From contig CALCGR010000133.1 of assembly GCA_937901025.1 (NCBI GenBank), forward strand, positions 1 through 10,455: DNA of 10,455 nucleotides. Reading direction: 5' to 3'. The notes under the pieces were generated by a model that searched no databases, was not told the DNA's origin, and saw nothing but the letters and a program-made list of their open reading frames with translations. Shown in pieces: positions 1 to 6,092 of the stretch (position 1 is the stretch's first letter; each line of letters starts with the position of its first letter). The stretch comes from an uncultured Bacteroidales bacterium (lineage in GTDB: Bacteria; Bacteroidota; Bacteroidia; Bacteroidales; Paludibacteraceae). Made by a program: the position numbers and the translations under genes.

Positions 1-668
1 TTATCCCATATCTCTGCCTCGAACATATACGTGCCCGTAGGAACGACCATATAGAAAGGAGTAGCCTCTGCCGAAGTAGTACCAATTGCCACACCACCGG
101 TGCAGGTCAAGGTGTAAGATACAGCAGGATCGGCGGTTATGTTCTTGAAGATAATCTTACCAACAGTCTTGTCCGTGCCAAAGAGGTTGAGTTGCACCAT
201 TGCATATTGAGCGGTGAGGGAAATTTCATTACTAAATAATGTGCAATTGGTTGCCGTAAAGAGCATCTTATCAGCAGGGATAGGGCGATAAACCTGTCCA
301 GCAGTCAAGTCGGGTGTATTAACAGGATACTGAATATCAAATGTGGTACCACCGACGGGCATTAACCCCGAGAACGTACCTATATTCGAACCTGCACCCG
401 TAGTCAGCGTAAACTCAGCAGTTTCTTTACCTACTTTCACTAAGATCTTATCATTTTCTTCCCACTTGAAGTCGATTTTATTGTCAGCGGTATTATCCAC
501 ACCTGCAACTCTGTTAGGACCTTGTTGCGCACCGGCACCAACGGTCAGGGTTACTTGTTGTCCTTTCTCAAAGGGAGTACCTTCGGGAGCGTTATTGAGG
601 GCATTGTCTTTCTTGTTGCAGCCAACGAGCACTAGCAGCGCAGCTGCGAAATACATTAACTTTTTCAT
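1..668 (-). CDS. Fimbrillin-like lipoprotein, C-terminus cut off by the window edge
   Basis: I translated the minus strand from the ATG at 668-666. It stays open for 222 codons to the window edge, so the 3' end is missing. Residues 1-16 form a lipoprotein signal peptide: two Lys, a hydrophobic core (YFAAALLVLV), then a lipobox ending V-G-C with the lipidated Cys at 17. The mature protein starts CNKKDN and has no acidic cluster after Cys, so a surface-export signal is not obvious. The body is Thr/Gly-rich and looks like beta-sandwich sequence. FKWEENDKILV (67-77), then FTLTTGAGSNIGTFSG (86-101), then AMVQLNLFG (156-164) and PFYMVVPTGTY (204-214) follow the pattern of Bacteroidales fimbrillin-like (Mfa-like) proteins. 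By family knowledge these are outer-membrane-anchored or fimbrial subunits. The lipoprotein call is firm; the fimbrillin assignment is pattern recognition and other beta-sandwich lipoproteins are possible. It lies 27 bases after a 44-aa small ORF and probably shares its transcript. Confidence 0.88.
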   Translation of the reverse strand, partial: MKKLMYFAAALLVLVGCNKKDNALNNAPEGTPFEKGQQVTLTVGAGAQQGPNRVAGVDNTADNKIDFKWEENDKILVKVGKETAEFTLTTGAGSNIGTFSGLMPVGGTTFDIQYPVNTPDLTAGQVYRPIPADKMLFTATNCTLFSNEISLTAQYAMVQLNLFGTDKTVGKIIFKNITADPAVSYTLTCTGGVAIGTTSAEATPFYMVVPTGTYMFEAEIWD

Positions 669-695
669 AATAGATAATTGCTTAATGATGATTGA

Positions 696-830
696 TTACC
701 ATGCTCCATTGGTTTTTTCAACGGACTCTAAACTTGCAGCAGGAGCATACCCCGGTCCTGCACTTGCGCAGACAATGCTGCTGTTGATGACTTGGAGAAC
801 GTTCGTCTCCGGTTGATTGTAATGTTTCAT
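696..830 (-). CDS. 44-aa small protein of unknown function
   Basis: The minus strand reads ATG at 830-828 to TAA at 698-696, giving 44 residues that start MKHYNQPETNVLQV and end VEKTNGAW. A moderately hydrophobic centre (VLQVINSSIVCASA, 11-24) is followed by a Gly/Pro/Ala stretch (GPGYAPAAS, 25-33), a charged tail and a terminal Trp. There is no classic Sec signal, no lipobox and no clear transmembrane helix. It is the first ORF behind a strong Bacteroidota promoter, and the lipoprotein gene begins 27 bases after its stop, so the two look co-transcribed. From memory, short proteins that begin M-K-K/H-Y-x-x-P and have a hydrophobic centre ending in A-S are common and unnamed in Bacteroidales genomes. 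I cannot name a function. It could be a secreted or surface peptide, a precursor, or a leader peptide that tunes translation of the lipoprotein. The bases before the ATG are AT-rich with no Shine-Dalgarno. Confidence 0.68.
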   Translation of the reverse strand: MKHYNQPETNVLQVINSSIVCASAGPGYAPAASLESVEKTNGAW

Positions 831-924
831 AAGTTAAAAAATTAGTTTGTTAATAATTATTGTTAGTTGTATATTTACAAAATACACAAAGCCAAAGTCG
901 AGTTAACGACTTCAGATTTATAAC

Positions 925-941
925 TTGTTGATTTTCAACAA
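925..941 (-). repeat. Perfect 7-base inverted repeat with 3-base loop in the leader
   Basis: TTGTTGA at 925-931 is the exact reverse complement of TCAACAA at 935-941, with TTT between. In the leader RNA this forms a 7-bp hairpin with an AAA loop. It has only two G-C pairs and no U-tract follows, so it is not a convincing terminator. As DNA it could also be a small dyad operator site. Confidence 0.5.
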
Positions 942-945
942 ATTA

Positions 946-954
946 CCCCCCCCC
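946..954 (-). repeat. Homopolymer run of nine C (G9 on the transcribed RNA)
   Basis: Nine consecutive C on the plus strand, read as G9 in the leader of the surface-lipoprotein unit. It is the longest G/C homopolymer I noticed in the window. Runs of this length can change length by replication slippage. It lies outside any reading frame, so a change would act on leader structure or promoter-distal elongation, not on a coding frame. Confidence 0.85.
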
Positions 955-1005
955 GTTGGTTTTGGGAGAGAGGGTTAATATGATTCAAAGGAGTAATTTC
1001 GACTG

Positions 1006-1036
1006 CAAAGGTACAACTTTTTTTTGATATATGCAA
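1006..1036 (-). promoter_or_regulatory. Bacteroidota-type promoter (TTG / TACCTTTG)
   Basis: On the minus strand, TTG at 1036-1034 is followed by exactly 20 bases and then TACCTTTG at 1013-1006. This matches the Bacteroidota primary-sigma consensus of TTTG or TTG at -33 and TAnnTTTG at -7 with 19-21 bases between. The spacer contains a run of eight A. The start of transcription should fall near position 1000. It lies just downstream of the DUF2461 gene and drives the 44-aa ORF and the lipoprotein, making them a unit separate from rpoBC. Confidence 0.85.
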
Positions 1037-1062
1037 GAAAAAGTGTGAGTTTTTGCAATTTT

Positions 1063-1719
1063 TTACTCGAACGAGTAGTTTAGAAAGTCGTTTAAGGGTT
1101 TGGCCGCCGCAGCAATATCGATGAGGTGGTCGAGAAAATCGGGGGTGCAGACCTGCGCATCGGTAAGGGGTGTGGAGACCGTAAACGCCTTGCGTTTGAG
1201 CCAGTCGGCATGGACGAAGTTAGGATCAAATCCTGCCGGCACTTTCTTGAGCATCCATTCGGTGTCGAAGTCCGTAAAATACCGGCGGAACGGTTTGGCT
1301 GCCATGATGGCTTCCACCTCGTCATAGTTCGCCTCTATCTCGCGACGCAGGGTCTTGAGCAGGTCCGGTTCGGGACACCAAATCCCGGCGGCGAACATAC
1401 AGTGTCTGGGTTGGAGATGGAAGTAATACCCACCCTGCGGACTATGTTTGCCTCCTCCGGGAGCGGGAAAGGTACCGAACCACTCCTTATACGGCCTTTT
1501 ATCGGCAGAGAAACGTACATCGCGATAGATACGCCAAATACAGTCACGGGGTGTGAGTTTAGCCATCGACGGGTCGAGTACCGCCAAACGTTCGATATAC
1601 GCAGCAGTGAACGCCTCAAAGCGTTGATGACAGGCTTTGTACCAGTCTTTATGGGCCATGAACCACTCGCGGTCATTGTGACGGGCGAGTTCGGAGAGAA
1701 AACGTAAAGAGTCCTGCAT
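1063..1719 (-). CDS. DUF2461 (TIGR02453) family protein
   Basis: A 218-aa protein of the conserved DUF2461 family, whose biochemical role is not established. The N-terminus has the family hallmark FLSELARHNDREWF (7-20), followed by HKDWYKAC. A second signature, YRDVRFSADKRPYKEWFG, covers 65-82, and GGYYFHLQP (96-104) follows. The length fits the usual 210-230 aa. The open frame continues upstream to 1848, but that part would translate the rpoC terminator hairpin and overlap the rpoC end, so I chose the ATG at 1719-1717, where family similarity starts. The stop is TAA at 1065-1063. The gene sits 61 bases behind rpoC with a terminator between, and I see no promoter in the gap, so expression probably depends on readthrough or on a promoter inside rpoC. 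No signal peptide or membrane segment is visible, so it is likely cytoplasmic. Confidence 0.92.
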   Translation of the reverse strand: MQDSLRFLSELARHNDREWFMAHKDWYKACHQRFEAFTAAYIERLAVLDPSMAKLTPRDCIWRIYRDVRFSADKRPYKEWFGTFPAPGGGKHSPQGGYYFHLQPRHCMFAAGIWCPEPDLLKTLRREIEANYDEVEAIMAAKPFRRYFTDFDTEWMLKKVPAGFDPNFVHADWLKRKAFTVSTPLTDAQVCTPDFLDHLIDIAAAAKPLNDFLNYSFE

Positions 1720-1732
1720 AGTGTATGATGTA

Positions 1733-1773
1733 TGAAAATAATAAAGGCGCCCCCGTGAGGTCGCCTTTATTAT
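1733..1773 (-). terminator. Intrinsic terminator after rpoC
   Basis: A perfect 12-base inverted repeat, ATAATAAAGGCG at 1738-1749 and CGCCTTTATTAT at 1762-1773, with a 12-base loop, starts 7 bases after the rpoC stop codon. On the minus strand the outgoing arm is CGCCTTTATTAT and runs on into TTTC, giving a T-rich tail. It likely ends most rplJL-rpoBC transcripts. Only 18 bases separate the stem from the DUF2461 start codon. Confidence 0.85.
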
Positions 1774-1780
1774 GAATGAA

Positions 1781-4700
1781 TTAATTTTCTTCTTCCTCGC
1801 TACGGAGTTGTGCTTCGCGTTCGGCGCGTGCTGCTTGGATAGCGGCATACTCGTCGGCGTTGTGGACGACGAGTTTCTGGAACTCGCGCAGTCCCGTACC
1901 GGCGGGGATGAGGTTACCGCAGATCACGTTCTCTTTCATGCCCTCGAGGTTATCGACGCGGCCTTGGATAGCGGCCTCGTTGAGGATCTTCGTCGTCTCC
2001 TGGAAGGAGGCGGCGGACATGAAGGACTTCGTACCTAACGCCGCACGGGTGATACCCATGAGGATCTGTTTAGCGGTAGCGCACATGGCGTCACGAGCGA
2101 CAACGAGTTTCTTATCGCGACGGCGGAGGGAAGAGTTCTCGTCATGCAGACGACGGGCGGTGACGATCTGTCCGGGACGGAGCACATCGGATTGTCCGGC
2201 ATCGGTAACGACTTTCTTACCCCAGATGCGGTCGTTCTCCTCAAGGAAGTCGAGTTTGTCTACGACTTGACCTTCGAGGTAACGGGTGTCACCGGCATCC
2301 TGTATCTCTACCTTGCGCATCATCTGACGAACGATGATCTCGAAGTGTTTATCGTTGATCTCTACACCTTGCAGACGGTAAACGGCTTGTGCCTCGTTGA
2401 CGATATAGTCTTGTACAGCGGTAGGACCTTGAATAGCCAAGATATCTTCCGGCGTTACGGCACCATCGGACAAAGCCACACCGGCGCGTACATAGTCGCC
2501 CTCTTGTACGAGGATCTGTTTGGTCAACGGAACGAGGTACGCTTTCTGTTCACCGAGTTTAGAGGTAACGAACAGTTCGCGGTTACCGCGTTTGATCTTA
2601 CCAAAGGTAACCTCACCATCAATCTCGGCTACGATAGCCGGGTTGGACGGGTTACGGGCCTCAAAGAGCTCCGTTACACGAGGCAGACCACCGGTGATAT
2701 CACCTGCGGTACCAAAGGCACGGGTGATGGTGAAGAGCAGGTCTCCGACTTTGACTTCGGCGCCATCGGGGTGCACAAGCATCGCCTTGACGGGGAGGTT
2801 ATAGGTACGGAGGATATTGCCTGCGGCATCCACGATATGGGCTACCGGCATCTTCGTCTTATCACGGGTATCGGTGATGGAAACTTCCTTCTTACCGGTT
2901 TGTTCGTCGGTCTCGGTCTTGCAGGTCAGTCCTTCGATGACGTCGTCATAACGGAGGTGACCATTGAGTTCGATGACGAGGGAAGCTTTATACGGATCCC
3001 ACTCGCAGATGACGGTACCCTTCGTATATTTCTGACCCGGGGTAACGAACAACTTAGAAGCGTAGGGGATATTAAACGTAGTGAGGATAACACCGGTCTT
3101 CTCGTCCTTGAGGTGCATCTCGTTGAGACGGCTGACAACGATGGTATCACCGGCTTCGGTGGTTATCGTACGCAGGTCCTCAATCTCGATGATACCCTCA
3201 CGCGGGATAGCATAGGTGTTTTGAGTAGCAGCGTTTCCTGCGACACCACCGGAGTGGAAGGTTCGTAGGGTCAGCTGCGTACCGGGCTCACCGATGGCTT
3301 GTGCCGCGATGACACCGACGGCCTCACCTTTCTGTACCATCTGACGGGTAGCCAGGTTGCGGCCATAGCACTTAGCGCAGACACCATGTTTAGCTTCGCA
3401 GGTGAGGACGGAACGAATCTCCACTTCCTCTATACCGGCAGCCTCGATGGCCTCGCAAGCGGCTTCGCGAATCTCTTCGCCCGCAGCAACGATGAGTTTG
3501 CCCTCATTATCTACTATATCGTGTACGGATACGCGTCCGAGGATACGTTGGGTCAGGGTTGCGACCACGTTATCGTTTTGTTTGATAGCACGCGCTACCA
3601 GTCCGCGCAGCGTACCGCAGTCTTCTTCGGTGATGATCACATCGTGCGATACATCGACCAGACGACGCGTCAGGTAACCGGCATCGGCGGTCTTCAAGGC
3701 AGTATCGGCCAGACCCTTACGAGCACCGTGGGTAGAGACGAAGTACTCCAGCACGGACAGACCTTCCTTAAAGTTCGCGAGAATCGGGTTCTCAATGGTC
3801 TGACGACCTTCGGCAGCACCGGCTTTCTGAGGTTTAGCCATCAAGCCACGCATACCGGCGAGCTGTTTGATCTGCTGTTTCGAACCACGGGCACCGGAAT
3901 CCATCATCATGTAGACGGAGTTGAAACCTTGTTCGGCTTCTTCCATATGCTTCATCAGCACTTCGGTAACGGCATTATCGACTTTCGTCCATGCGCCGAT
4001 GACGTTGTTATAACGCTCGTCATCACCCATCTCACCGAAGTTATACATCTCGGTGATACGTTCTACTTCGGCATTACCTTCGGCTACGAGTTTGGCTTTC
4101 TCCTCCGGGATAAGGATATCGTTGAGGTTGAAGCTCAGACCACCGAGGAACGCCATCTTATAACCGAGGTTCTTGATGTCGTCCAAGAACTGGGCCGTAC
4201 GGCTCACACCGCAGGTCTTGATGACTTGGGCAATGATCTTCTTAACGGCACCTTTCTTGAGGGTGGTATTCTGATATCCCACTTCGGCGGGAACATATTG
4301 GTTGACCATGATACGGCCCGGGGTGGTCTCGACGATATGAACGACGGGTTGACCATCCACGCGGTCTTTGATACGAACCTTCACCAGGGCATGGATATCC
4401 ACCTTACGCTCGTTGAGGGCAACGGTGCACTCCTCGGCCGAGGAGAAGATCAGGCCTTCGCCCTTAACGCCCTTACGGGGTTTGGTGATGTAATACAGAC
4501 CCAGGATCATATCCTGCGACGGAACGGTGATAGGATTACCGTTAGCGGGGTCAAGGATATTGTGCGAACCCAGCATCAGCAGTTGGGCCTCCAAAATAGC
4601 CTCATTGGACAAAGGCAAGTGAACGGCCATCTGGTCACCATCGAAGTCGGCGTTAAATCCGGCGCAAGCCAGCGGGTGCAGTTGGATAGCCTTACCCTCA

Positions 4701-6076
4701 ATCATCTTCGGTTGGAAGGCCAGGATACCGTGACGGTGCAACGTCGGTGCACGGTTCAGCAGGACGGGGTGTCCTTCCATCACGTGCTCAAGGATCTCCC
4801 AGATGACGGGTTCCTTACGATCGATGACGCGTTTCGCGGATTTGACCGTCTTCACGATACCGCGCTCAATGAGTTTGCGGATGATGAACGGCTTATATAG
4901 TTCGGCTGCCATGTCTTTAGGCAGACCGCACTCGTGCATCTTCAGTTCCGGACCTACCACGATGACGGAACGAGCGGAATAATCCACACGTTTACCCAGC
5001 AGGTTCTGACGGAAACGTCCTTGTTTACCCTTCAGGGAGTCAGACAGAGACTTCAACGGACGGTTCGCCTCGGACTTGATAGCGGTCGTCTTACGCGAGT
5101 TATCGAAGAGCGAGTCAACGGCCTCTTGCAGCATACGTTTCTCGTTACGCAGGATGACATCCGGTGCTTTGATCTCAACGAGACGTTTCAGACGGTTATT
5201 ACGGATGATCACACGACGATAGAGGTCATTGAGGTCAGAGGTAGCAAAACGGCCACCATCCAACGGTACGAGCGGACGCAGTTCCGGAGGAGTAACAGGA
5301 ATCACCTGCAGTACCATCCATTCGGGACGGCTCTTACCCTTCGAAGCACGGAAGGACTCTACCACCTGGAGTCGTTTGAGGGACTCCTGCTTGCGCTGCA
5401 TGGACGAGTCTTTGTCGGCTTCGGCACGCAGTTGGTAACTGAGTTCGTCCAGGTCGATAGCGGCGAGGAGGTCATAGAGGGCTTCTGCACCCATCTTAGC
5501 CACGAACTTATCGGGATTACCCTCCTCGAGGTTCTCGTTATCCTCGGGCAGACGCTCTACGAGTTTGAGGTACTGGTCCTCGTCAAGGAGCATACGATCC
5601 TCTACTACTTCACCATCGAGTTCTTGTCCGGCCAGACAACCGGCGTGCAGGATGATATACTTCTCGTAATAGATGATCGCATCCAGTTGCTTGGTCGGGA
5701 TGCCCAGCAGAGCGGACATCTTCGAAGGCAACGAACGCAGATACCAGATATGGGCTACCGGAACGACGAGTTTGATATGACCCATACGTTCACGGCGCAC
5801 TTTCTTCTCCGTTACTTCAACACCGCAGCGTTCGCACACGATACCTTTATAACGGATACGTTTGTACTTACCGCAATGGCATTCGTAGTCCTTGGTAGGA
5901 CCGAAGATGCGTTCGCAGAACAAACCGTCACGTTCGGGTTTGTAGGTGCGGTAGTTGATCGTTTCCGGTTTGAGCACTTCACCGCTGGAGATCGACATGA
6001 TCTCGTCGGGGGAAGCCAAGCCAATGGTTATCTTGGAGAAACCGGTTTTCTTATTGTTATCTTGTTTTAAAGCCAT
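1781..6076 (-). CDS. rpoC: DNA-directed RNA polymerase subunit beta' (RpoC)
   Basis: A 1431-aa full-length beta' subunit, the catalytic partner of RpoB in core RNA polymerase (E. coli RpoC has 1407 aa). In order: N-terminal zinc site Cys66, Cys68, Cys81, Cys84; clamp region RQNLLGKRVDYSARSVIVVG (356-375); NRAPTLHRHG (441-450); the active-site Mg loop NADFDGDQM (475-483) with Asp477, Asp479 and Asp481; the bridge helix around 771-806 (THGARKGLADTALKTADAGY); second zinc site Cys820, Cys893, Cys900, Cys903; and the trigger loop beginning near 920 with TLRTFHSGG. An SI3-like insertion splits the trigger loop at about 945-1124, and DITGGLPRVTELFEAR (1126-1141) resumes the core. The C-terminus is acidic (SEEEEN). 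All key residues are present. The start lies 16 bases after the rpoB stop, so the two genes form one operon. A hairpin terminator follows the stop. Confidence 0.99.
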   Translation of the reverse strand: MALKQDNNKKTGFSKITIGLASPDEIMSISSGEVLKPETINYRTYKPERDGLFCERIFGPTKDYECHCGKYKRIRYKGIVCERCGVEVTEKKVRRERMGHIKLVVPVAHIWYLRSLPSKMSALLGIPTKQLDAIIYYEKYIILHAGCLAGQELDGEVVEDRMLLDEDQYLKLVERLPEDNENLEEGNPDKFVAKMGAEALYDLLAAIDLDELSYQLRAEADKDSSMQRKQESLKRLQVVESFRASKGKSRPEWMVLQVIPVTPPELRPLVPLDGGRFATSDLNDLYRRVIIRNNRLKRLVEIKAPDVILRNEKRMLQEAVDSLFDNSRKTTAIKSEANRPLKSLSDSLKGKQGRFRQNLLGKRVDYSARSVIVVGPELKMHECGLPKDMAAELYKPFIIRKLIERGIVKTVKSAKRVIDRKEPVIWEILEHVMEGHPVLLNRAPTLHRHGILAFQPKMIEGKAIQLHPLACAGFNADFDGDQMAVHLPLSNEAILEAQLLMLGSHNILDPANGNPITVPSQDMILGLYYITKPRKGVKGEGLIFSSAEECTVALNERKVDIHALVKVRIKDRVDGQPVVHIVETTPGRIMVNQYVPAEVGYQNTTLKKGAVKKIIAQVIKTCGVSRTAQFLDDIKNLGYKMAFLGGLSFNLNDILIPEEKAKLVAEGNAEVERITEMYNFGEMGDDERYNNVIGAWTKVDNAVTEVLMKHMEEAEQGFNSVYMMMDSGARGSKQQIKQLAGMRGLMAKPQKAGAAEGRQTIENPILANFKEGLSVLEYFVSTHGARKGLADTALKTADAGYLTRRLVDVSHDVIITEEDCGTLRGLVARAIKQNDNVVATLTQRILGRVSVHDIVDNEGKLIVAAGEEIREAACEAIEAAGIEEVEIRSVLTCEAKHGVCAKCYGRNLATRQMVQKGEAVGVIAAQAIGEPGTQLTLRTFHSGGVAGNAATQNTYAIPREGIIEIEDLRTITTEAGDTIVVSRLNEMHLKDEKTGVILTTFNIPYASKLFVTPGQKYTKGTVICEWDPYKASLVIELNGHLRYDDVIEGLTCKTETDEQTGKKEVSITDTRDKTKMPVAHIVDAAGNILRTYNLPVKAMLVHPDGAEVKVGDLLFTITRAFGTAGDITGGLPRVTELFEARNPSNPAIVAEIDGEVTFGKIKRGNRELFVTSKLGEQKAYLVPLTKQILVQEGDYVRAGVALSDGAVTPEDILAIQGPTAVQDYIVNEAQAVYRLQGVEINDKHFEIIVRQMMRKVEIQDAGDTRYLEGQVVDKLDFLEENDRIWGKKVVTDAGQSDVLRPGQIVTARRLHDENSSLRRRDKKLVVARDAMCATAKQILMGITRAALGTKSFMSAASFQETTKILNEAAIQGRVDNLEGMKENVICGNLIPAGTGLREFQKLVVHNADEYAAIQAARAEREAQLRSEEEEN

Positions 6077-6092
6077 AGTTGTAAGTTTTTAA

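Larger units (their letters stand above)
831..1000 (-). promoter_or_regulatory. Long 5' leader of the small ORF-lipoprotein unit
   Basis: With transcription starting a few bases after the -7 element (about position 1000, inferred), about 170 bases precede the small ORF. On the RNA strand the order is a C/U-rich stretch (CCCTCTCTCCC, complement of 964-974), the nine-G run, an inverted repeat (941-925), then about 95 AT-rich bases up to the ATG. CTCCC could pair with part of the G run across a loop of about nine bases. I see no second ORF and no known riboswitch class. A leader of this length with structure could act post-transcriptionally, but that is inference. Confidence 0.45.

Noticed and set aside
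467..500. Possible rifampicin-resistance change in RpoB (residue positions)
   Set aside because: The residues matching E. coli Asp516, His526 and Ser531 are unchanged, so no resistance mutation is indicated.
343..816. 157-aa plus-strand ORF
   Set aside because: It lies opposite the lipoprotein gene and the 44-aa ORF, which have a promoter, a lipobox and co-directional context; the plus-strand reading has none.
1038..1054. AAAAA/TTTTT inverted repeat behind DUF2461 as a terminator
   Set aside because: The stem is only five A-T pairs with no G-C content and overlaps the upstream part of the next promoter; too weak to call.
1065..1076. ACTCG/CGAGT inverted repeat at the DUF2461 stop as a terminator
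   Set aside because: The loop is only two bases, and on the minus strand the arm is followed by A, not T.
1126..1707. 193-aa plus-strand ORF opposite DUF2461
   Set aside because: The minus strand carries clear DUF2461 family motifs; the plus-strand product shows no family features and has no promoter.
1720..1848. Longer DUF2461 start at 1848 adding 43 residues
   Set aside because: The extension would translate the rpoC terminator hairpin and overlap the 3' end of rpoC, and family similarity begins at the ATG at 1719.
2144..6070. Three long plus-strand ORFs (374, 533 and 378 aa) opposite rpoC
   Set aside because: They run in exact codon register opposite rpoC and arise because rpoC almost lacks TTA, CTA and TCA codons. 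The translations show no recognisable domain.
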